Of a DNA stretch of 64,000 bases, positions 56,544-64,000 are shown piece after piece. Made by a program: the position numbers and the translations under genes. The notes beneath the pieces are model-generated. The model searched no databases, was not told the origin of the DNA, and was given only the letters and a program-made list of their open reading frames with translations. Each line of letters begins with the position of its first letter. Position 1 is the stretch's first letter. Source of the DNA: Lycium barbarum (Eukaryota > Streptophyta > Magnoliopsida > Solanales > Solanaceae); assembly GCF_019175385.1 (NCBI RefSeq), contig NC_083346.1:83590543-83654542 (forward strand), in the 5' to 3' direction.

Positions 56544-59461
56544 TGTCACGACCCAGCCCCATGGGCCGCGACTGGCACCCTACCTGGGTACCCAGACCGA
56601 ATCGCACGTTCATTATCAAATCCAAACTTATTTCCGAATTTTACGAAATCATAGCGAACGTAATTTATATCAAAATATGTCTTAAGCGGTCGCACCAAAT
56701 CAAAATGGCATATCAAATACAAACTGAGCGGCGGAATAGACATCGTCGGTCAAAAGTGCAAACATAAGCATAAGGACATTTGGGGCCATCATAACAAACA
56801 GACCGCTTTAAGACCAGACAACGAAATCAAACCAACATATACAGGACCCTCACCCCACATATATGACTACAGGCCTCTACGAATTCAAAACAAAGGCATA
56901 TGGCGAGACAGGGCCCCGCCGTACCCAAATAGTCAAATATACCGAATATATACAAGCAAAAGGAGTCTGTACCAATAGTGGACTCCGGATCGAAGAGGAG
57001 TACTCCAGAATAGCAAGGAGTGAAGCCTACTGTGGAGGATCACCGATATCTGCACCTGCGGGCATAAAACGCAGCCCCCGAAGACAGGGGGTCAGTACGA
57101 AATATGTACTGAGTATGTAAAGCACGGAGTACAGAAGTATGGATCAAAACCGAAGCAAACCAGATGACAAAGTGGAGTACAAATCGGTATGTCAAAATCC
57201 GTATCAAAAACATATACGTATACATAATGCAAACGAAATCATGCAAACGCTTAGGAACGTGGTCGCCACACCGACGCTGGCGCCACACACAGCATAACAC
57301 CAGAAGGTTTCAAATCCCCGTACATCCCCGAACACAAACATAATCATAGGTGAGCGTATCGCATCACGAGCCATATCATAGCATAACTCCAAACGGAACC
57401 CGGCCCTATGGCGAAGCCCCGGGAACCGTAACACAGCATACGGCCGAATTATGATAAAGCGCACGAATCAAAACCGGCCCGGGAACCGGTGAACGAAGTC
57501 ATAATAAGGCACGAGCGGAGTCGTTAGCAGACAAATGCAAATCGTATTTCAAAATAGTCTTTCAAAACATAAAAATCTCATAAGTCATTTCATAACACCA
57601 AATAATCGTATACATAGTCGATATAAAGTTTCATTTCACAAAACGTTTCCAAAATAGTACGTATAGCTCAAAACGTTACTTAGCATATCGTAATATTCCA
57701 AACATATCTCGTAGGAGGAAGTTCCAAAATCGAAAGTATCATTTCAAACTTTATTCAAAAGGACAGCCCAATAAGACAAATAGGGCATCTCGGGGTTAGC
57801 GGGCCCACCTCGAGTCGAATTGAGGTGGCGAACATAATTTACGAACATTTAGGGGTCAAAAGATCATACATAATCATTTCTAAGTTACCCGACCACGTTT
57901 CGATAGGTTTCGGACGAGTGGTGGCATTCTAGCCAAAATAGAGCCCTTAGGCTTCAATTGAATTGAATGAATAGTAACGTTTCTGTGGATCGGGTTTCGA
58001 GGAGCAGAAATGCTCCGGAAGTTCTCATATTCGCCTATCACACTAAGATATGCCAAATGAAGGAATGGGAAGCTTTACATACCTTACGGACGTCTTACGC
58101 TCTCCCAAATGTCAAGTCCCGTTTCGTCCGAAATCTGCAAATGGTCAAAGTTACCAATTGAGATTCTTAGGCTTAAAAATGCCTTTAACTTCATTTTTGC
58201 CTACCGAAATTTCGGCAGCACTTCCCCTATAAATCTAACACCCCCGAGACTTAGCTCGGCTCAAAATACATCAACAACAACAACCCAAACATCATCAAAC
58301 AATATAAACCATATTCAAACTTCAAAAGCCTACCTTACTACCCAAGTTGGAAATCTTTCATTCAAACTTCAAAATTCCAAATCTATATCCATATTATTGT
58401 ATTCATTCACTCATTCAAGATTATGCCATCACATTCCAAATACATTCCAAGCCATACACGAAATTGCCCAAAATCCATTACTTTCCATAATTCTCCCAAA
58501 ACACCAAAACTTACAACGAACGTTCTAACATGCGTCGTTTCATTCCGAATTCATTAACATCAACTATAAATCATATTTAAAGTCTTTAGCACCATAGATA
58601 TACAATGATATACACAATTATACCAAAGGTATATGCTTTCCCGTAATGATCCGAAATCATTTTCCAACGCCAATCCAATTCATCAATCAATCATTTACGA
58701 CATAAAGGTCACAACGACACATTATACAAACTAAACAAGATCAATTCACATCACTTTCTTCTTCCTAGGGCTCACGGCCAACATGCAATATACACACACA
58801 CTCACGGCTTTCTATATACATCAAAGTTACGGGATTCTCGTCTATTCTCAATCCTTAGCACATTCATCTCAATTCTATAACATTAGAGGGGCAAAATTCT
58901 TACCTTTTCTTGAATTTCCGACTTGTCGCAAACGAGGTTCTCGTGCCAAACTAATTATACCCCGTTGAAGAGGGTCTTGAGTACTTCACAAATATGTAGA
59001 AACTAAGATTTTTGGATCAACAACAAAGCTTGGGAATTTTGTTTTCTCTTCTTTTCTTAGTCTCGGCCGAATGCCCCTTTTTGTGGTGTTCTTGAATTTG
59101 TTAGTTGATCTTGATAATTACTAAGTGAGGATGATATATATCCATATAATTGATCATGTGCATAGCACATGATCATTAAGGAAGAGGCTTGGGCTATGGA
59201 TATGGCCGGCCACTTCACAAGTTTTGGGCCTCAACTTTGTGTCATATTTTTTCTTGGCCCAATTCATGAAAAGTCCCGTTTTGTAATTCCTGAAACTAAT
59301 TTCTGAAATTCCAAATTTACCCTCGGCCTTCCCCGATGTCTTAACATTTAAGATTCCATAACCAACATAGTCATATTCACCAAAATCAAAATATTTCCTT
59401 ATAACACATAAATCGTAATTATTTCTCGATTTCCAATTATACGAAAACACGGGACATAACA
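56544..59461 (-). repeat. 5' LTR of element D' (2918 bp)
   Basis: Minus-strand LTR from TGTTATGTCCCG (59461) to CGTGACA (56544). Promoter palindrome 59151-59175, TATA 59133-59143, hairpin block 57056-57112 and donor-like blocks as in D. Compared with D it belongs to a sister subfamily (CGCACGTTCATTATC near its end). Confidence 0.94.
59133..59175 (-). promoter_or_regulatory. Promoter of element D': palindrome plus TATA box
   Basis: TGATCATGTGC-ATA-GCACATGATCA (59151-59175), followed on the minus strand by GGATATATATC (59133-59143). Compared with D, two arm positions changed in both arms so that the dyad stays perfect. Confidence 0.68.
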
Positions 59462-59949
59462 TTGAGGGTCGGGTTCCATATATGAATTCCGAAGTATGAT
59501 GTGTCCGGTTCCGGGGTACTGTGTTATATGTCCGTCCCCGGTTACCGAGGATATATTATGAAGTATGATGTGTCCGGGCTAGGGGTGCCGTGTTATCTGT
59601 CCGCCCCCGGGTACCGTGGTTATGTTATGATGTGTGACGGAGATCGGAGCAAATTTTTTGAAATATGATGTGTTGTGGCGCCCAAGGGTAGGAGTGGCGA
59701 CCACGTTCCTATGTTATCGTGCGCATCCCTTGGCATTGTTCACCGGTTCCTCGGCGTGTTACCCGTCCCCGAGGTTACCATGTAAATAATAGGATGTGAC
59801 CGGTCCCTCGGCGTGTTAATTGTCCCCGAGGTTACCGTATGTATGATATGGTATTTGTCCCGGCGTGGTATATGTCCCCGGGGTTACCGCGTATGTGATA
59901 TGATATCCGATCCCGATATGAATGACTTGTGTTGGAGAGTAAGCATTCT

Positions 59950-60190
59950 GACCTTCCGTATATTCTGTATTCCGTTAGCTATATGACATCATCTGAGTAA
60001 TCTGTACGTTCTGTATTCCGTCTGATATATGACATCCTCTGAGTAATTTGTACGTTCTATATCCCGCCCGATATATGGCATCATCCGAGTGTTCTGTATG
60101 TTCTGTATTCCGTCCGATATGTGACATCATCGGAGCAATCGGTACGTTTTGTACTCAGTCTGACGTATGACATTATCTGTTCATTCTGTA
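59950..60190 (+). repeat. Tandem array of about 47-bp units in LTR F
   Basis: About five units built on TCTGTACGTTCTGTATTCCG followed by TGATATATGACATCATC and CTGAGTAA. Confidence 0.85.
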
Positions 60191-60460
60191 CGTGCCACAC
60201 TCCTTCTGATATCCGATAACGGTATGTACGATCTGTGTCTGGAAAGTGAGTATGTCAACATTCCATACGCTCTGTATGATTTGTACGGTCAGTATGATCC
60301 GTATTGGTCTGTACGATCTGTGTCGGCCTGCATGATCTGTATTGGTCTGTATGATCTGTGTCTGAGAAGTAAGTAATTCGGCAATCTGGATAATATGCTT
60401 ACCCTTTGTACTATTTGTTTCGATTATGGTTCTGCTTTCTGTATTTCATGCCTTACATAC

Positions 60461-60519
60461 TCAGTACATATTCCGTACTGACCCCCTGTTCTTCGGGGGC
60501 TGCGTTTCATGCCGCGCAG
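60461..60519 (+). other. Three-hairpin block in LTR F
   Basis: TCAGTAC/GTACTGA, CCCCC/GGGGG and CTGCG/CGCAG, all perfect, in an LTR that is otherwise very different from D and E. Confidence 0.75.
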
Positions 60520-60939
60520 GTACTCCCAGATGAGTTGAAGATATTATAGAAGATGTTCCAGCGAAGATGGCAAACTCCATTTGCTCCTGGAGTGCTGCCG
60601 AGTCAGAGTATGTGTGTTGTGATGTCTGATATATGTCAGAGGCTTTGCAGATAGCGTCGTGGGTATGGAGTGTCAGTCTGTAAGCGGCTCCATCAGCCGA
60701 TATGTTGGTCTGAGTTGCGTATTGAATTGTGTATGACTACAGATTTGTTCGGCTTGGAAGCTACGAGAAAGAATATTTCTGAAAAAATAAAAATAAAAAA
60801 AAATTGCTATATATTTTATCTGATCTGATTTAAAGGTTTGACGTAATTTTATGTGCGGCAAGAGTCTGAGGGTTCGCTCGACCCTAATTAAGGGTCGGGT
60901 GCCCATCACACCCTAGTAAGGTCGGGGTGTGACACTTTA

Positions 60940-61575
60940 TATGGGCGAAAGTGTAGATCCCCAATTGGGTGGTTCGAAACAGGAGAGGCCAGACTGATAG
61001 GGCCAGACTTGGTCCAGCAAGCCATAGAGAAAGTCAAGCACATACAAGATCGGTTATTAGCAGCCCAAAGTCGTCAAAAGTCCTATGCGGATAATCGCCG
61101 AAGAGACTTAGAGTTCCAAGTGAAAGATTGGGTATTCTTGAAAGTGTTACCGATGAAAGGTGTAATGAGATTTGGCAAAAAGGGGAAGCTTAGTCCTCGG
61201 TACATTGGACCTTATGAGATTGTGCGCAAAGTGGGCAAAGTGGCCTACGAATTAGATCTACCTCCGGATTTGGAGTCAGTTCACCCAGTATTCCATGTCT
61301 CGATGCTTCGAAAATGTGTTGGAGATCCTACTAGGATCGTGCCAATAAGCGATGTGCAAGTGACAGAAAAGTTGACTTATGAAAAAGTGCCCATTGTCAT
61401 ACTAGATAGGCAAGTACGGAGGCTTAGAAACAAAGAAGTGGCCTCAGTTAAGGTTTTATGGAGAAGCAGTAAACGAGAAGAAATGACATGGGAAGCGGAA
61501 GAAAGTATGCGATCCAGATACCCTCATTTATTTCAGCCCTTGGGAGAGATTCAGGATGAAACATCAGCGGTATGA
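60940..61575 (+). pseudogene. Integrase C-terminus and chromodomain-like tail of element C (second part)
   Basis: Resumes the codons interrupted by [20 protein letters not shown], then [98 protein letters not shown] and [27 protein letters not shown]. The stop at 61573-61575 matches the end of element A pol. It is open throughout this stretch but disconnected from the rest of pol. Confidence 0.87.
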
Positions 61576-61781
61576 GGTATGTATGATTTCCTTTTCATGC
61601 TTTTGGTCGTGTGTGGCCATAAATGTGTTGATGTTGTGACGTAGCCCTGTGAGACGATGATATTTTGGGTTGTTGTGGCAGGTTGGTAGTGCCATATTAT
61701 AGGGGAAACTCTGGCAAAATTTCTATAGAATCCCCGAAGACTTTAACATTCGAGGACGAATATTCTTAAGGGGGGGAAGAA
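61576..61781 (+). other. 3' untranslated region and polypurine tract of element C
   Basis: Similar to the same region of A (TGCTTTTGGTCGTGTGTGGCC). ACATTC-GAGGAC-GAATA near-palindrome at 61746-61762 and polypurine tract AAGGGGGGGAAGAA at 61768-61781. Confidence 0.87.
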
Positions 61782-61997
61782 TGTTACACCTCGAGAATTC
61801 CCCCGTGAACGTACAGTGAATAGACTAACGAAGAATACAAGTATATGATGTTTTAATGAGAAGGGAACGACGTTTGACGACCCTAAGTAAGATTTCAAAG
61901 GCAATTGCAATGAAAGGTAAGTTATGCTCCACGATGACTAATTATAGGTTTTGGAAATGTGAAAGTTACAGGTTTGCATTCTGGCCAGTTGGTCATA

Positions 61998-62157
61998 AAA
62001 TGAAATACGGACCGTATACCACTTTCTGCCAAATGATCAAATGGTTAAATACGACCACGAAGGACGGTCCGTAAACTGGAATACGGACCATAAACCAAGT
62101 TTACGACCACTGTACTGTTCACTCCAGACCAGATTTTAAGTCATTAAATAAGGGACC
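61998..62157 (+). promoter_or_regulatory. Palindrome array and TATA box of the C 3' LTR
   Basis: AAATACGGACCGTATACC, GACGGTCCGTAAAC, ATACGGACCATAAACC and similar sites cluster at 62004-62106, then ATTAAATAAGGGACC about 40 bases downstream. The organisation is the same as in LTR A. Confidence 0.55.
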
Positions 62158-63268
62158 CAAGTTTATTATTTCATTTCCACATTTCATCCCCTCTCTCTAA
62201 AACATCTCTCTACATTTATTCCACAAGATTTCAAGGATTATTAGTCATCAACAACACAAATCAAGTGAATCAAGTGTAAGGAAACCCATTAAGATTATTC
62301 AAGTCAAGAAAATCTTATTGAAGGAAAACTAGGGTTTTTGCTCAAGTGAAGTATTTCGACCAAGGCTCATTCCTACAACGTCTAAGGTAAGATTTATGAT
62401 ATATATATGTTGTTTAAGGTATTTGAGAGTTAAAATGCTTGGACATTAGATGAGTACAGAAAAAATGGGTCATGAATGATGAATAGTGACATTTTGAGAG
62501 ATAGTTTGAATTGAACCATGATTCTTGTTGGATGTGATGCAAATGTGTTATAAATGATGTGGAGAACATGAGATGAGTAATGTACGTGAATGGACATAGT
62601 CGTGTATTATAACCATAGATGTGAGTGATCGAAAGCAAATTGAGAAATGTAGATACTGTGGATGAATAATGACTATGGTTATGGTATTGAGAATGTATCG
62701 TTGACGTTTGGGAGTTGATATACGTTATGGAGGAATGTCGTATAAATAAAGGAGATGCTGTCCGATTTTCTCTAGCTTTAGTCATATATGCTAGCTATCG
62801 ATTCTAATGATAGTATGACTTTAATGAAGGTAGAAACGCTAGCATTGGAGGAGAACGCGCAAGTGTAGAATAGTTGATCGGAAAAGGTATGTAAGGCTAA
62901 CCCTTCTTTCATAAGGCGTGGTTCTTTGGCAAATCATCTAAACCTCCTATAAGATTATGATATCCTTCAAATGATTCTATCTTTCGAGCTATTGAGCTCA
63001 TGATCCTCGATATGTATTACGATTGTACTAGGTTCCTCGTATGACGAGTAAGCCTATGAAGATAAATGTGATGAATGACGATAATAGTAATAATGATGTT
63101 GATGACGATTATGATAATGATGTAAATAGTAAAGATGCTTATGAGCTATTATATATATGTCTCTATGTATGACTATTATGGAACCCCGAGCTGATGAGGC
63201 CGGGTAAGATATGTAAATAAGTAGGTATGTGATTACGTTAGGCGCGTACACCTCTGCAGATGGTACGG

Positions 63269-63399
63269 ATAACCCTGGCGCCTTGGTAGGGCCAGGTAGA
63301 TATGACCCTGACGCCTTGGTAAGGCCAGGTAGATGTAACCCTGAAGCCTTGGTAGGGCTAGGTATGAGTAACCTTGAGCCTTGGGTGGCCAAGTACGTA
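63269..63399 (+). repeat. 33-bp tandem array, four units
   Basis: Units at 63269, 63302, 63335 and 63368 of the form AACCCTGACGCCTTGG then TAGGGCCAGGTAGAT. Each unit has an internal CCTTGG/CCAGG dyad. Confidence 0.93.
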
Positions 63400-63581
63400 T
63401 GAAACACCGATCCTACGTGGTCGGGTATGCTATGTAAATGCAATGTTTATGGTATGATTATGTATATGATGTGAATACGAATATGATATGACTATGTATA
63501 CGAATGTGAATAAGGGCATGTATACGAATACGAGCACAAATATGGTACGAGTACTATTATGAATACGGATAATGATATATG

Positions 63582-64000
63582 TGTCACGACCCAACTAGGG
63601 GCCGCGACGGGTACCCGGAGCAATTATCGAGCACCGCTCACTCTACTGATTGTCTTGCTCATTTAATACTCTTTTATAAATTTTATATACCAATTGTAGG
63701 AAAATCATATTTAATCAAAATATAAATACTTTATATACATTTGCCTCTTGGCCATCAAAATAATATACATACATATGAAAACATCTTGTGAGACCATCTA
63801 ACCCACACTGCGTATCTACGAGCCTCTACTAGCATAATGAATACCTAGAAAGAACAAAACTCCATCGTGCCCGAAATGCATATATGAATGTACATCAGAA
63901 GAATAGCCATAAGCACCTCCGAACAATGGAGTGCTATCTATCAGCTGACAGCTACTGAGGACCTGGGCCAAGCTCTCCTCCCTGTCTACCTGTGGGCATG
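63582..64000 (-). repeat. A-type LTR fragment in the C 3' LTR, running off the window
   Basis: Starts TGTCACGACCCAACTAGGGG, the reverse complement of the end of LTR A, and continues (GAGCACCGCTC, GCCTCTACTAG, GGAGTGCTATC) to the beginning of the hairpin block, CTGTGGGCATG, at the window end. The five bases before it are atatg, the possible target duplication. Whether it is a solo LTR or a full minus-strand element cannot be seen. Confidence 0.85.

Larger units (their letters stand above)
48482..59461 (-). mobile_element. Element D': second D-family Ty3/Gypsy retrotransposon
   Basis: A 10,980-bp element with LTRs 48482-51398 and 56544-59461 that differ by roughly 1 to 1.5 percent by eye, duplication ttgag, priming site 56528-56539 and polypurine tract 51399-51413. 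Gag-Pol is in one frame but has three stops, at 55385-55387, 54590-54592 and 52925-52927, all CAG to TAG compared with D, and a 27-bp in-frame deletion near 51685. It inserted into LTR F in the opposite orientation. Confidence 0.95.
46094..60934 (+). mobile_element. Solo LTR F (about 3.86 kb), interrupted by element D'
   Basis: Starts TGTTATAGCCCG at 46094 and ends GGGGTGTGACA at 60934, flanked by the perfect duplication cttta (46089-46093 and 60935-60939) within the C integrase codons. There is no priming site, gag or pol of its own, so it is a solo LTR. D' with its duplication ttgag occupies 48482-59461. The LTR has a promoter with a palindrome at 46382-46405 followed by CTATAAATTG, donor-like GGTAAGAATTC (46759) and AGGTATGTAAGGCTTA (47585), several tandem arrays, and the hairpin block 60461-60519. 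Confidence 0.92.
59467..60934 (+). repeat. Solo LTR F, second part
   Basis: Downstream 1468 bp of LTR F after D'. Arrays: GTCC..CCGGTTACCG units (about 59480-59900), a 47-bp unit CTGTACGTTCTGTATTCCG (about 59950-60190), short CTGTATGATCTGT units (60220-60365). The hairpin block 60461-60519 follows, then the end GGGGTGTGACA. Confidence 0.9.
13455..63581 (+). mobile_element. Element C: composite Ty3/Gypsy element broken up by nested insertions
   Basis: Pieces on the + strand, in order: 5' LTR 13455-14211 and 36194-38052, priming site 38057-38068, leader, gag-protease-RT 40624-43380, integrase 45748-46093 and 60940-61575, polypurine tract 61768-61781, 3' LTR from 61782. The insertions between pieces are E (with D inside), a solo LTR, the truncated LTR G, and F (with D' inside). 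Bases 13450-13454 (atact) precede it. The 5' LTR is A-type but the 3' LTR matches the B-type solo LTR, so the unit is probably two elements joined by a deletion at G rather than one original insertion. Confidence 0.72.
61782..63581 (+). repeat. 3' LTR of element C (B-type), cut on the right
   Basis: Starts TGTTACACCTCGAG and, unlike the 5' LTR, follows the B-type solo LTR: CGACCCTAAGTAAG, TTATGCTCCACGATG and GGTTTTGGAAATGTGAAAG segments. Palindrome array 61998-62106, TATA CATTAAATAAGGGACC (62143-62157), donor-like AGGTAAGA (62392) and AGGTATGTAAGGCTAACCC (62886), 33-bp array 63269-63399. It is interrupted at 63582 by an opposite-strand LTR. Confidence 0.87.

Noticed and set aside
63269..63399. 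CRISPR-like array
   Set aside because: Units are directly adjacent without unique spacers, in a eukaryotic LTR, and no cas gene is present.

Overview
The window is a block of nested LTR retrotransposons from a plant nuclear genome. Every recognisable protein is a Ty3/Gypsy Gag-Pol. Each has a CCHC Gag, an aspartic protease, a reverse transcriptase with FIDDIL, an RNase H, an HHCC/DDE integrase and a C-terminal chromodomain-like segment. The priming sites match the 3' end of initiator tRNA-Met (TGGTATCAGAGC), and the LTRs are 2.5 to 3.9 kb long. This fits chromoviruses of the Tekay/Del type. I saw no host gene, tRNA, rRNA, CRISPR array or bacterial feature. LTR ends beginning TGTCACGACCC in the reverse sense recall Solanaceae repeats; that taxonomic guess is from memory and not provable here.

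Layout from left to right. 1-1698: 3' part of a + strand LTR (family X). 1699-2355: decayed LTR scrap with a 68-bp tandem array. 2356-8847: element A (+), lacking its 5' end, with broken gag-pol and a complete 3' LTR. 8848-13454: element B (-), cut on the left by A and on the right by C. 13455-63581: composite element C (+), opened up by several insertions. Element E (-, 14212-36188) sits in the 5' LTR of C. Element D (-, 22149-33177) sits in the leader of E, directly beside its primer-binding site. A solo LTR (-, 38098-40623) sits in the leader of C. A truncated E-like LTR, G (-, 43381-about 45747), sits at a deletion junction in C pol. A 3.86-kb solo LTR, F (+, 46094-60934), sits in the integrase of C, and F itself contains a second D-family element, D' (-, 48482-59461). 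An opposite-strand LTR starts at 63582 inside the 3' LTR of C and runs off the window.

Five insertions have perfect 5-bp target duplications (E gttca, D gaacc, solo LTR gagcc, F cttta, D' ttgag), which fixes the order of events. By eye the two LTRs of D differ by roughly 0.5 percent, those of D' by 1 to 1.5 percent and those of E by about 2 percent, in agreement with the nesting. D is one nonsense codon from an open Gag-Pol. E is open through the integrase core but has lost about 190 bp after it. A, B, C and D' are pseudogenes.

The most interesting signal is in the LTR non-coding DNA. A block of three adjacent hairpins recurs in nearly every LTR family with paired base changes. A family-specific palindrome lies just upstream of the predicted TATA box in each family. 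A small palindrome adjoins the polypurine tract. A branch-point-like, pyrimidine-rich, CAG|GT arrangement may be a leader-intron acceptor.
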